A stretch of 64,000 bases of DNA. Source: Marixanthomonas ophiurae (GTDB lineage: Bacteria; Bacteroidota; Bacteroidia; Flavobacteriales; Flavobacteriaceae). The first letter of the stretch is position 1. Each line of letters starts with the position of its first letter. The translations under genes were made by a program, and so were the position numbers. Positions 8,148 through 17,403 of this stretch are shown here, piece by piece. Location of the stretch: positions 992,001-1,056,000 of the forward strand of contig NZ_QVID01000001.1 in NCBI RefSeq assembly GCF_003413745.1, read 5' to 3'. Under the pieces are notes generated by a model. The model made no database searches, was not told the DNA's origin, and was given only the letters and a program-made list of their open reading frames with translations.

Positions 8148-11100
8148 TTACGTCGCTTCTGAAAAACTACTTGAAAAAGGCGCTAGCGCTTCCAATGCTC
8201 TATCTACTGAAGTAATTCTATCAAAAGTCAATAACAACCGCAGTCCGTTGCGGGTTTTCTTTTCTTTCATCGTTACGCGCTGCGGATGGTTTTGAACGTA
8301 TTGCAATACTTTTGTAAACGCCGGACTCTGATAATACGCACTTGCTTGATCGCTCACAAAATAACCAACCAATTTGTTTTTCTTCATAATCACGCGTTCC
8401 AGTCCCATTTTAATCGCAATCCATTTAATACGAACACTGTTCAATAAATCAATTGCTTCGTCAGGAAGTTCCCCAAAGCGGTCTATTAATTCTTTTTCAA
8501 ATTGTTGGAGTTCTTCCTCAGTTTTTAACTGATTTAACTTGGTGTACAGATTAAGCCGTTCCGTAATGTTATTGATGTAATCATCAGGGAAAAGCAATTC
8601 AAAATCGGTATCGAGCACGGTTTCTTTTACAAAATCCTTTTTCTCATGTTCGGTACCTTCATACAGATCTTTAAATTCTTTCTCTTTAAGTTCATCAATC
8701 GCTTCGGAAAGAATTTTTTGATAGGTTTCAAACCCAATTTCATTGATAAACCCGCTTTGTTCGCCGCCTAATAAATCTCCCGCACCACGAATTTCCAAAT
8801 CTTTCATTGCAATGTTTAACCCGCTACCTAATTCTGAAAATTGCTCCAAAGCTGTAATTCGTTTTCGCGCTTCGTCGGTCATGGCTGAATAGGGAGGTGT
8901 GATAAAATAACAGAACGCTTTTTTATTACTTCTACCCACACGCCCGCGCATTTGGTGTAAATCGGACAATCCGAAATTATTGGCATTGTTGATAAAAATA
9001 GTGTTGGCGTTTGGAACGTCCAGTCCGCTTTCAATAATAGTGGTTGAAACCAATACATCAAACTCATTGTTCATAAAACCGAGCATGAGTTTTTCCAGTT
9101 TTTTACCGTCCATCTGGCCGTGACCAATTCCTATTTTGGCATCTGGAACTAAGCGCTGAATCATTCCGGCTACTTCTTTAATGTTTTCAATACGGTTATG
9201 AACAAAAAATACTTGTCCGCCACGTGATATTTCATACCGAACGGCATCGCGAATACTTTCTTCCCCAAAACGAATCACGTGGGTTTCTACCGGATAGCGA
9301 TTGGGTGGCGGCGTGGTGATTACCGATAAATCCCGTGCGGCCATTAAACTAAACTGTAACGTTCTCGGGATAGGTGTAGCGGTCAATGTCAAGGTGTCTA
9401 CGTTTTCCTTTATGGTTTTTAGTTTGTCTTTTACCGCAACACCAAATTTTTGTTCTTCGTCAATTATTAATAATCCAAGATCTTTAAATTCAACCGATTT
9501 GTTTACCAATTGGTGCGTCCCAATCACAATATCAAGTGCTCCATCTTTTAAACCTTCTAGTACAGCACGACGTTCTTTGGCAGTTCGAAAACGGTTGAGG
9601 TAATCTACGTTTACAGGCATTTCGGCCAATCGCTCCGTAAATGTTTTGTAATGCTGAAATGCCAAAATGGTGGTGGGCACCAAAATAGCAACCTGTTTGT
9701 TGTTATCAACCGCTTTAAAAGCGGCACGAACGGCTACCTCCGTTTTTCCGAAACCTACATCGCCACAGATTAAGCGGTCCATTGGTCGCTCGTTTTCCAT
9801 GTCGCGTTTTACATCTTCGGTAGCGGTAGATTGATCGGGCGTGTCTTCAAACATAAAAGACGACTCCAATTCAGCTTGTAAATACGAATCGGGATCATAC
9901 GCAAACCCTTTTTGCAAACGACGTTTGGCGTAGAGCTCAATTAAGTTGAAAGCAATTTCCTTAACTCGTTTCTTGGTTTTCTGTTTTAATTTTTTCCAAG
10001 CAGCACTTCCCAGTTTGTATATTTTGGGTTCTTTTCCATCTTTGCCGTTGTACTTGGTGATTTTATGAAGCGAATGAATGCTGAGGTATAAAATATCGCG
10101 TTCGCCATAAATCAATTTGATGGCTTCTTGTTGTTTTCCTTCCACATCAATTTTCTGAAGTCCGCCAAATTTCCCAATTCCGTGATCAATGTGGGTAACG
10201 TAATCGCCTACTTCAAGGTTGGTCAATTCTTTTAAGGTAATTGCCTGCTTTTTGGCGTAGCCGTTTTTAAGCTGAAATTTATGATAACGCTCAAAAATTT
10301 GATGATCGGTATAACACACGTTTTTTTGAGTGTCATCGATAAATCCTTGAAACAATGGAAATACGACCGTTTGGTATTCTTTTACATGTTGTTCAGCATC
10401 TTCAAAAATGTCGTGAAAACGTTTTGCTTGCTGTTCGCTACTGCAGAAAATGTAGTTTTTATAGCCATTTTCAACGTTCTCGTTCAAGTTTTCAATTAAC
10501 AAATTGAACTGCTTGTTAAACGACGGTTGCGGTTTTGTATTAAAATGAATTGCCTCGCTACTGGTTTTACTGTCTAGCGTTACGGTTGTAAATTCAGAGA
10601 GTTGGCTTTTTAATAATTCTGAAGTGCAAAATAAATCTTGTGGTTCGCTTTGTTTTACTTCGCCAGAAGCTTCATTAAAAGCGTGGGTTGCTTTTTCAAA
10701 TAATTTTGTGATACTGCTGCTTAATAGTTCTTCATTTTTCAGAAAAACCACAGTTTTGGAAGCGATATATTTTAAGAAACTTTCACGGGTTTCTTCCATC
10801 ATTTTATTCTCCACATTGGGAATGATGGATATTTTCTTTAATTGCTCGTCTGAAAGTTGTGTTTCTACATCGAAGGTACGGATGCTATCTACTTCATCGC
10901 CAAAAAATTCAATACGATATGGCTCGTCATTACTAAAACTGAAGACATCTAAAATCCCACCACGGACTGAAAACTCACCAGGTTCAGTTACAAAATCGGT
11001 ACGTTTGAATTTATATTCAAATAACACTTCATTTACAAAATCGATAGACACTTCTTCGCCTACTTTTAGCTTTAAGGTGTTTTTTTCAAGTTCTTTTCGA

Positions 11101-11501
11101 GTTACTACCTTTTCGAATAAGGCTTCGGGATAAGTAACAATAATAGCCGGCTTTCTGCGGGAATTAATACGATTTAATACCTCACTCCTCAGCAACACAT
11201 TCGCATTGTCGGTTTCTTCAATTTGGTAGGGTCTGCGATAACTTCCTGGATAAAACAACACGTTATCGTCGCCGTGCAATTGTTCTAAATCGTTTAAGTG
11301 ATAAGCAGCTTCTTCTTTATCATTTAAAATAAGAAGGAATGGTTTTTCTGAAGCTTTAAACACTTCAGAAATAACAATAGAAGTAGCAGAGCCAACTAAG
11401 CCTGAAACCGAAATTTTTGGTTGCGAATCGAATATAGCTTCCCCTAGCTTTAGGGTTTCTTCAGCCTTTGCAAAAAGCGTATTAACAAGAGTCTTGCTCA
11501 T
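8148..11501 (-). CDS. mfd: Transcription-repair coupling factor
   Basis: Large ATP-dependent translocase that dislodges stalled RNA polymerase at DNA lesions and recruits UvrA. The 1117 residues contain an N-terminal UvrB-like part and an RNA-polymerase-interacting domain (LEVGDYVTHIDHGIGKFGGL). The SF2 helicase domains follow, with Walker A GDVGFGKTEVA, the box LLIIDEEQ, and TATPIPRTLQFS. A C-terminal TRCF domain completes the protein. The length is normal. A TATCTTTG -7 element at 11509-11516 (minus) predicts a leader of only about 4 nt. Confidence 0.97.
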   Translation of the reverse strand: MSKTLVNTLFAKAEETLKLGEAIFDSQPKISVSGLVGSATSIVISEVFKASEKPFLLILNDKEEAAYHLNDLEQLHGDDNVLFYPGSYRRPYQIEETDNANVLLRSEVLNRINSRRKPAIIVTYPEALFEKVVTRKELEKNTLKLKVGEEVSIDFVNEVLFEYKFKRTDFVTEPGEFSVRGGILDVFSFSNDEPYRIEFFGDEVDSIRTFDVETQLSDEQLKKISIIPNVENKMMEETRESFLKYIASKTVVFLKNEELLSSSITKLFEKATHAFNEASGEVKQSEPQDLFCTSELLKSQLSEFTTVTLDSKTSSEAIHFNTKPQPSFNKQFNLLIENLNENVENGYKNYIFCSSEQQAKRFHDIFEDAEQHVKEYQTVVFPLFQGFIDDTQKNVCYTDHQIFERYHKFQLKNGYAKKQAITLKELTNLEVGDYVTHIDHGIGKFGGLQKIDVEGKQQEAIKLIYGERDILYLSIHSLHKITKYNGKDGKEPKIYKLGSAAWKKLKQKTKKRVKEIAFNLIELYAKRRLQKGFAYDPDSYLQAELESSFMFEDTPDQSTATEDVKRDMENERPMDRLICGDVGFGKTEVAVRAAFKAVDNNKQVAILVPTTILAFQHYKTFTERLAEMPVNVDYLNRFRTAKERRAVLEGLKDGALDIVIGTHQLVNKSVEFKDLGLLIIDEEQKFGVAVKDKLKTIKENVDTLTLTATPIPRTLQFSLMAARDLSVITTPPPNRYPVETHVIRFGEESIRDAVRYEISRGGQVFFVHNRIENIKEVAGMIQRLVPDAKIGIGHGQMDGKKLEKLMLGFMNNEFDVLVSTTIIESGLDVPNANTIFINNANNFGLSDLHQMRGRVGRSNKKAFCYFITPPYSAMTDEARKRITALEQFSELGSGLNIAMKDLEIRGAGDLLGGEQSGFINEIGFETYQKILSEAIDELKEKEFKDLYEGTEHEKKDFVKETVLDTDFELLFPDDYINNITERLNLYTKLNQLKTEEELQQFEKELIDRFGELPDEAIDLLNSVRIKWIAIKMGLERVIMKKNKLVGYFVSDQASAYYQSPAFTKVLQYVQNHPQRVTMKEKKTRNGLRLLLTFDRITSVDRALEALAPFSSSFSEAT

Positions 11502-11508
11502 AAAGGCG

Positions 11509-11516
11509 CAAAGATA
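11509..11516 (-). promoter_or_regulatory. Bacteroidetes-type -7 element for mfd
   Basis: TATCTTTG on the minus strand fits TAnnTTTG exactly and ends 7 bp before the mfd start. Using the published geometry of Bacteroidetes promoters, the transcript would start about 4 nt upstream of ATG. Confidence 0.45.
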
Positions 11517-11606
11517 GTATCTTATCTTCTTATTTTAAGCTGCCTTATTGAGTTTTATCATTTTCATAACACAATTAGGGTAATGCATTGAGTAATTTTA
11601 ATACTT

Positions 11607-12041
11607 ATGAAAAAGATTAGTAATAACCAGTTAGCGTTTTTTGTAGCTCGACTCACTATTGGGATTAATTTATTGGTTCACGGATTGGTTCGAATACCTA
11701 AATTAGACGCTTTTGCAAATGGAATAGTAAAAGGTTTTTCTGAAACCTACTTGCCTGAAATTTTAGTAAGCCCATTTGCATATTCCTTACCTTTTATCGA
11801 ATTTACAATCGGAGCCCTGTTATTACTAGGTTGGAAAACTAAATATGCAGCAGCTGCGGGCGGACTTTTAATCGCCTTGTTGATTTTAGGCTCTGCTTTT
11901 AAAGAAGATTGGGCAGCGGTAGGAACACAAATGGTATATGCAATCTTTTTCTTTTTACTAATTAAAAATCTAGACCATAATTATTGGTCTATTGATACAA
12001 ATGCAAGAAAAAAAGTAGATGGATTTAAAACTGAAAGATAA
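11607..12041 (+). CDS. DoxX family membrane protein
   Basis: A 144-residue integral membrane protein with four hydrophobic segments. The first carries the DoxX hallmark FFVARLTIGINLLVHGLVR, and a central IEFTIGALLLLGW follows. DoxX relatives are associated with redox or quinone-linked functions, but the biochemical role is mostly unknown. The gene overlaps the downstream dehydrogenase by 23 bp and is the first of a three-gene unit with an SDR and an FAD oxidoreductase. Confidence 0.85.
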   Translation: MKKISNNQLAFFVARLTIGINLLVHGLVRIPKLDAFANGIVKGFSETYLPEILVSPFAYSLPFIEFTIGALLLLGWKTKYAAAAGGLLIALLILGSAFKEDWAAVGTQMVYAIFFFLLIKNLDHNYWSIDTNARKKVDGFKTER

Positions 12042-12804
12042 ACGAGTTCTCATTACAGGATCAACGAAAGGAATTGGTTATGCAACCGCAAAACTATTTG
12101 CCGAAGAAGGCGCTCACGTTATTTTAAACGGACGTAGTGAGCAATCTGTGAAAAGCGCAGCAAGTTCTTTGAAGAAAAGTGTAAAAGGTGCAATGGTTAC
12201 AGGAATTCCCTGTGATTTTTCCAATGCTGTTGAGGTGGGAAAACTTATAGAAGAAGTACAAGAAGTAGATATTTTAGTGAATAACGTAGGAATTTTTGAT
12301 CCGACAGAATTTCTAGATATTCCAGATGAAGATTGGCAACGTTTTTACGATGTCAATGTTATGAGTGGCATACGTCTATCCCGTGCGTTTTTACCTAAGA
12401 TGATGAAAAAAGATTGGGGACGTATTATTTTTATTTCAAGTGAAAGCGCGATAAATATACCTGTTGAAATGATTCACTACGGAATGACGAAAACAGCACA
12501 ATTAGCTATTTCTCGTGGTCTTGCAGAAACCACTAAAGGTACTAATGTTACCGTAAACAGTGTGCTACCTGGGCCCACATTTTCAAATGGCGTAAAAGAT
12601 ATGACAGGGGTAAGTGATGGAAAATCTAAAAAAGAAGTAGAAAATGGTTTTTTTAAGACCGAACGCCCCACTTCCCTTATTCAGCGGTTTGCAGATCCTG
12701 AAGAAGTAGCTTCGATGATTGCTTATGTTGCGAGTCCGTTAGCGTCTGCGACAAATGGAGCCGCACTTCGTGTAGATGGCGGTGTAATTAAAACAATATA
12801 TTAA
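12019..12804 (+). CDS. SDR family oxidoreductase
   Basis: Short-chain dehydrogenase/reductase of 261 residues. The NAD(P)-binding TGSTKGIG occupies 13-20, the NNVG motif is near residue 88, and the catalytic set is Ser141, Tyr154 and Lys158 (YGMTK). The substrate cannot be read from the sequence. The start overlaps DoxX by 23 bp and the stop lies 1 bp before the ATG of the next flavoprotein, so the three genes are clearly one operon. Confidence 0.92.
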   Translation: MDLKLKDKRVLITGSTKGIGYATAKLFAEEGAHVILNGRSEQSVKSAASSLKKSVKGAMVTGIPCDFSNAVEVGKLIEEVQEVDILVNNVGIFDPTEFLDIPDEDWQRFYDVNVMSGIRLSRAFLPKMMKKDWGRIIFISSESAINIPVEMIHYGMTKTAQLAISRGLAETTKGTNVTVNSVLPGPTFSNGVKDMTGVSDGKSKKEVENGFFKTERPTSLIQRFADPEEVASMIAYVASPLASATNGAALRVDGGVIKTIY

Positions 12805-12805
12805 G

Positions 12806-14158
12806 ATGGCAATAGAAAAATTTGATGTTTTTGTAATAGGAACCGGAACAGCTGGAAAAAGTGTAGCGTACGATTGTATAGAAGCCGGAATGAGCGTTGC
12901 CATTGCCGATAATAGAGAATTTGGCGGTACATGTGCCAATCGTGGATGTGACCCAAAAAAAGTATTAGTAGGGTTTACCGAAGCCATACAATTAGCTGAA
13001 AACTTAAAAGGAAAAGGAATTACGGCTGCCCCTGAAATAAATTGGAAAGACATACAAAAATTCAAATCTAATTTTACTGAAGCGGTTCCCGCGGCAACGG
13101 AACGCGATTTAAAAGAAGCTGGGATTGCAATGTACCACCAATCACCGCAGTTTTTGGATGAAAACACCCTTACGGTGGAAGGAAAAACCGTAAAAGCTAA
13201 AAAAATAGTAATCGCTACGGGCCAAAAACCGATGGAGTTAAAAATTCCTGGAAGAGAACATTTAAAATTAAGTGACGATTTTTTAGACTTGCCAGAATTA
13301 CCCGAAAGCATCGTCTTTGTTGGAGCGGGTTATATTGGGATGGAATTTGCACACATCGCCGCTCGCTGTGGCGCCAAAGTTACCGTAGTGGAATTTGCTC
13401 CACGACCGTTAACACCATTTGATGAAGATATTGTGAGTCATATTACAAAAGCTTCAGAGGAATTAGGAATTGATTTTATTTTTAACGCCCAAGTAACCGA
13501 AGTGGAAGAGCTTCAGAAAAACTACCGAGTTATTTTTCAGAAAGACGGAAAAAAGAATTCTGTAAAAGGACGGGCTGTTTTTAATACGGCAGGCCGTGTA
13601 CCTTCGATAGACGCATTGGATTTAGAAAAAGGAAACGTTGCCTTTGAAAAAGGAGGTATTTCGGTGAATGAATTTCTTCAAAATACTACCAATCCGTCGG
13701 TGTATGCTTGTGGTGATGTTTCGGCAAGTGGTTCTTTACCATTAACACCTACTTCGTCTCAAGAAGCGAGGGTTGTTTCAAAAAATATTCGAAAAAACAA
13801 TATCTTGAAAATGGATTTTCCGCCGGTTCCTTCCGTGGTATTTACATTGCCGCAAGTCGCTGCTATTGGTTTAACCGAAGAGCAAGCTAAAAAACAAGGC
13901 TATGATATTGTGGTGGAGTATAAAAGTGTGCCTTCTTGGTTCAATGCAAAACGTATAAATGAAAAGACCTACGCTTATAAAACCATAGTCGATAAAGAAC
14001 GAAATTTGATTTTAGGTGCGCATATTATTGCGCCTCATGCAGGCGAAATGATTAATTTATTTGTACTCGCCATGTGCGGTAAATTGAAATGTGAAGATTT
14101 AAAAGCCATGATTTTTGCCTACCCAACGTGGGGTAATGATATTAAGGGGATGGTTTAA
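12806..14158 (+). CDS. FAD/NAD-dependent pyridine nucleotide-disulfide oxidoreductase (class I-like)
   Basis: A 450-residue flavoprotein of the glutathione/mercuric reductase and dihydrolipoyl dehydrogenase superfamily. It has the N-terminal FAD-binding VIGTGTAGKSVA, the redox-active pair C43 and C48 in GGTCANRGC, the second dinucleotide fold VFVGAGYIGMEFA, the FAD motif YACGDVSASG, and a C-terminal dimerisation domain. The end reads FAYPTWGNDI where glutathione reductase and lipoamide dehydrogenase carry HPTxxE, so the usual acid-base histidine is missing and neither name is safe. It is the last gene of the DoxX-SDR operon. Confidence 0.9.
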   Translation: MAIEKFDVFVIGTGTAGKSVAYDCIEAGMSVAIADNREFGGTCANRGCDPKKVLVGFTEAIQLAENLKGKGITAAPEINWKDIQKFKSNFTEAVPAATERDLKEAGIAMYHQSPQFLDENTLTVEGKTVKAKKIVIATGQKPMELKIPGREHLKLSDDFLDLPELPESIVFVGAGYIGMEFAHIAARCGAKVTVVEFAPRPLTPFDEDIVSHITKASEELGIDFIFNAQVTEVEELQKNYRVIFQKDGKKNSVKGRAVFNTAGRVPSIDALDLEKGNVAFEKGGISVNEFLQNTTNPSVYACGDVSASGSLPLTPTSSQEARVVSKNIRKNNILKMDFPPVPSVVFTLPQVAAIGLTEEQAKKQGYDIVVEYKSVPSWFNAKRINEKTYAYKTIVDKERNLILGAHIIAPHAGEMINLFVLAMCGKLKCEDLKAMIFAYPTWGNDIKGMV

Positions 14159-14159
14159 G

Positions 14160-14195
14160 GAAGTCGAAATTGAAATCGAAACTGAAATCAAATCT
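14160..14195. repeat. Three degenerate 12-bp tandem units between convergent genes
   Basis: The 54-bp gap after the flavoprotein gene contains GAAGTCGAAATT, GAAATCGAAACT and GAAATCAAATCT in direct succession, followed by a weaker fourth unit. The array is non-coding and purine-rich; no function is apparent. Confidence 0.5.
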
Positions 14196-14214
14196 GAAAA
14201 ATTGAAAATCAGAG

Positions 14215-15012
14215 CTATTTACCAAAATGCTCTTTGCATTTTTGCACCGGGCTAGTATCCTTGTTTTGAAAGGAATGAACGGCACTACTTATAAATAACA
14301 CAGCAGCAGTTATCAAGGTTGCGTAAACGACAGCTTGGTTGCTGTCCCAATTGGCTACGGCAATTGCGATTAACGCCCAAACGCCTACTAATGCAAACTC
14401 GCGCATATTGCGTTTCCAGGTGACGGCTAGATTGATGATTCCGGCAATGATAACCATTATCACCGTCCAAGAAGTTTCAGAAAAACCCCAACCATCCCAT
14501 CCGGTACTGCTTAAATAAGCAGCAATATTGGCAATACTTGCGACGGTTATCCATCCGCTATAAAAAACAAACGGCCACCATAAAAATGTAATGACTGAAA
14601 TAGGGGCGTCCCACAATTCCATACGATTGTTCATGACAATTTTCAGTAGTGAAAATAGTAATACGAACATTACTAGTATAGAAAAACTAATATATCCGTA
14701 AAGCCAAAAGGTAACCCATAACATATTAGCCACGCACGATAACACGAACCACCAACCCGTTTTCAGCACAAAAGCATCATCCCTAACGGAGGTAAAAAGA
14801 CTTCGGCTTTGGTAGATTATAAACCCTAATAATAATAAATAGATAAACCCCCAAATGGAGAAAGCATAGCCTGCTGGAGTAAACAAGTTTGGCATGGAGG
14901 CCGAAACTTCACCGATTGTGGTGTTGTTCATCGCGCCAGTGTTTGAGAGGTAGTTCACAAAAATAGTGGCCAAAAAGGCAAGAATATTAGCAATTTGTAG
15001 TGTTTTTTTCAT
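14215..15012 (-). CDS. TspO/MBR-related tryptophan-rich membrane protein
   Basis: A 265-residue membrane protein with about seven hydrophobic segments and many tryptophans. Its N-terminal region (LFTPAGYAFSIWGFIYLLL) is characteristic of the long tryptophan-rich TspO/MBR relatives of Bacteroidetes. Classical TspO has five segments and about 160 residues, so this is the extended variant. Tetrapyrrole binding is known for TspO but is only a guess here. It is a single gene, convergent with the flavoprotein and divergent from the TerB-like gene. Confidence 0.75.
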   Translation of the reverse strand: MKKTLQIANILAFLATIFVNYLSNTGAMNNTTIGEVSASMPNLFTPAGYAFSIWGFIYLLLLGFIIYQSRSLFTSVRDDAFVLKTGWWFVLSCVANMLWVTFWLYGYISFSILVMFVLLFSLLKIVMNNRMELWDAPISVITFLWWPFVFYSGWITVASIANIAAYLSSTGWDGWGFSETSWTVIMVIIAGIINLAVTWKRNMREFALVGVWALIAIAVANWDSNQAVVYATLITAAVLFISSAVHSFQNKDTSPVQKCKEHFGK

Positions 15013-15133
15013 AGTCCTTTAAAGTTAAAAGTTTAAAAGATGACTTCTTTTTAAATTAAGAAAAATTTAGCGAACGGTATTTTTATTGAAAAATAAAAAA
15101 GTCTAGTTTGCTAAACTTGATTTGTAAATATTT

Positions 15134-15141
15134 TATATTTG
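15134..15141 (+). promoter_or_regulatory. Bacteroidetes-type -7 element for the TerB-like gene
   Basis: TATATTTG fits TAnnTTTG exactly. A TTTG at 15107-15110 is a possible -33 element, though its spacing of 23 bp is at the long end. The predicted leader is about 14 nt. Confidence 0.45.
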
Positions 15142-15158
15142 TAGCTTAATACGATACT

Positions 15159-15587
15159 ATGTCATTTACAGATCTTTTTGAAAGAGGAGAACACTCCAGA
15201 AATTTGAGCCACTTTGCTTCTATAGCGAACATTGCAGCCATTGATGGTGAATTGAACGAAGAAGAAGAAAAGCTATTGAAGCGTTTTGCACGAAAGTTGG
15301 ATATCGATGAAGATGAATACAAAGAAGTGATTAAAAACCCTTCAAAATATCCGATAAACCCTCCTAATAGTGCTGATAGGCGTTTGGAGCGTATGCACGA
15401 TCTTTTTGAAATGATCTTTGCCGATCACGAAATAGACGATCATGAGCGTTTTTTAATTGAGCGCTATGCAATAGGGTTAGGTTATACGGCAGAATTAGCT
15501 CAAAAACTAATTAAACGCTCTATCGAAATCTACGATGGGGGATTAAACCTTGAAGATTATCGTTATTTATTGAACAGAGATAAGTAA
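15159..15587 (+). CDS. TerB family protein
   Basis: A 142-residue soluble, acidic, helical protein. It carries the TerB-like pattern of paired acidic helices: ANIAAIDGELNEEEEKLLKR, then an equivalent FADHEIDDHERFLIERYA. TerB domains bind metal and occur in tellurite-resistance clusters, but many stand alone, as here, with no known role. No other ter genes are nearby. It has its own promoter and a strong terminator. Confidence 0.8.
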   Translation: MSFTDLFERGEHSRNLSHFASIANIAAIDGELNEEEEKLLKRFARKLDIDEDEYKEVIKNPSKYPINPPNSADRRLERMHDLFEMIFADHEIDDHERFLIERYAIGLGYTAELAQKLIKRSIEIYDGGLNLEDYRYLLNRDK

Positions 15588-15612
15588 CTAAAAATCACAG
15601 AAATATAATGGG

Positions 15613-15649
15613 AACACCCAAGGCTTAAACTAGCTTTGGGTGTTTTTTT
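15613..15649 (+). terminator. Rho-independent terminator of the TerB-like gene
   Basis: The 12-bp stem AACACCCAAGGC / GCTTTGGGTGTT (one G-T pair) has an 8-base loop and is followed by seven T residues. Confidence 0.88.
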
Positions 15650-15695
15650 GTATGTTTGAATTATACAACTTAACCAATAATTTAGATATTCTGTT

Positions 15696-17378
15696 ATGAA
15701 AACCATACCGCCTATTAAAAAAATAAGCACTTTTTTGTTATGTATTTCAATTTTCTCCTCCTCGTTTGCGCAAACATTGGAAATTGTGGAGAACCAGCCT
15801 GAATATGATTATGCTGAAGCTTTTGAAACTGAGGATAATATTGTTTTTACTGATTATTATGGGGGAACAAACCCTGCTATGTATAATTTTGATGGGATTA
15901 ATTTTCAATCTATTCCTTTTGAAGATTATGCTAATGTTCAATACTTAGATAAATATAATAACAAATATTATTTTGCTCAATATGACCCTATAGCGAGCTT
16001 AATGGAATATGACGGATCTCAAGTAATATCCTACAATCTCCCAGAGGGTTATGAAAACCCTGTATTTCTAGGTAACTTTAATAATAGATTATTTATAGTA
16101 GGACAAAATTATCTGGAGGGTGATATAATTCTTGGTTTTAATGGTAATGAACTTGAAGAATTTGAAGTTCCAAACCAAAGAGAAATAATAGGTTATTATT
16201 TCTCTGAAAACAACCAGTCTTTATACCTTATTCTTAGAGATAATCAACAAAATAATCCTACATCAGCTTGGGTTTTTGACGGAGAAAATTATACCGTGAT
16301 ACCAAACCCCCAAGAAAAGGAAATAGTATCTATTCAAGGTGAAATAGATGGTGTATTGACTTTGGCCTGTATAGATGTCGTAAATACGGATATCTTTTCA
16401 CTGTATTCTTTTGATGGGACAAATCTTACAGCCCTTCCGACCTCTGGAAATACTTCACTATCCTACAAATTAGGTTCAAATAATCAACAGATATTTTTTC
16501 GGTATAAAAATTTAGCCTCTGAAAAAGGAGAGTTGTATGGCTTTGATGGTAATGGGTTAAACCCGATTTACACAAATTTGGATAAAGACGCATATTTGTA
16601 TGGAGGTAATTTTAATAATGAAGATTATTTTATCTTTTCTATGTATAATAGTTCCTCTCAATCTCATTTTTACAAATATGATGGGGTATCTTTTACAGCT
16701 ATCGGAGTGCCAGAAAATTTAAGTGCGGTGGGATATGCTACGTCAACAGATGAAAAATTATATATGGTCTATGAGGATACCGAAGAAAATTATTCATTGA
16801 CCGAACTGACATTAGGAGAAACAACAGCCACGTTGGTGTCAAACCCTCCTGAAAATTACAGCTTCTCTGATTTTCTAACTAGCTATGGAAACACATTATT
16901 TTATAGTTATGAATCGGATTCAGAACAATATCTCTATAAGCTTTATGCTGTAGATCAATCAGGGTTTGTTGAAGTTGTAGTGCCAGAAAATGCAGCCTTA
17001 GTTGATTACGAATTTACTTTAGACCAAGATTTGTATTTTAATTATTTAAATCAACAAACCAACACTACGCAACTATATAAAATAAATGGCAATGACTTAG
17101 GAAGGTTAGAAGCAGTAGAAACCAATCAAAATATCATCGTATCCCCAAACCCCGCAAACGGATATTTTAAAGTTCACTTTACGGATGCTACAATAGCAGG
17201 AGAAGTGAAAGTAAACCTATTCTCCATTTCTGGAAAGTTGATCAACGCTCAAGATTTTACGGTTTCAGGTTCAAATCCTGAAATTTTTTACCCAACTGAA
17301 AGTTTAACTTCCGGTGTTTATGTCATGGAAGTTATTTCATCTTCAGGTAGGGCTATTGAAAGAGTAGTTGTGCAATAA
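15696..17378 (+). CDS. T9SS-exported repeat protein (probable beta-propeller)
   Basis: A 560-residue secreted protein with a signal peptide (about residues 1-26, ending SSSFAQ) and a C-terminal type A sorting domain from about residue 478 (VSPNPANGYF through GVYVMEV), which directs export by the type IX system. Between them lie units of about 44 residues marked by [YF]x[FY][DN]G at about residues 63, 104, 147, 193, 237, 281 and 326, with weaker marks near 370, 415 and 461. This is most easily read as propeller blades. The function is unknown. No enzyme motif is visible. Confidence 0.8.
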   Translation: MKTIPPIKKISTFLLCISIFSSSFAQTLEIVENQPEYDYAEAFETEDNIVFTDYYGGTNPAMYNFDGINFQSIPFEDYANVQYLDKYNNKYYFAQYDPIASLMEYDGSQVISYNLPEGYENPVFLGNFNNRLFIVGQNYLEGDIILGFNGNELEEFEVPNQREIIGYYFSENNQSLYLILRDNQQNNPTSAWVFDGENYTVIPNPQEKEIVSIQGEIDGVLTLACIDVVNTDIFSLYSFDGTNLTALPTSGNTSLSYKLGSNNQQIFFRYKNLASEKGELYGFDGNGLNPIYTNLDKDAYLYGGNFNNEDYFIFSMYNSSSQSHFYKYDGVSFTAIGVPENLSAVGYATSTDEKLYMVYEDTEENYSLTELTLGETTATLVSNPPENYSFSDFLTSYGNTLFYSYESDSEQYLYKLYAVDQSGFVEVVVPENAALVDYEFTLDQDLYFNYLNQQTNTTQLYKINGNDLGRLEAVETNQNIIVSPNPANGYFKVHFTDATIAGEVKVNLFSISGKLINAQDFTVSGSNPEIFYPTESLTSGVYVMEVISSSGRAIERVVVQ

Positions 17379-17403
17379 TTTTTTGATGTGAATGAAAGAC
17401 AAT

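Noticed and set aside
10624-11133. 169-residue + strand frame opposite mfd
   Set aside because: Antisense shadow; Ser/Phe-rich composition mirrors the codons of mfd, and no family is recognisable.
12739-13311. 190-residue minus frame opposite the SDR and flavoprotein genes
   Set aside because: Antisense to two strong genes, low-complexity hydrophobic composition, no recognisable family.
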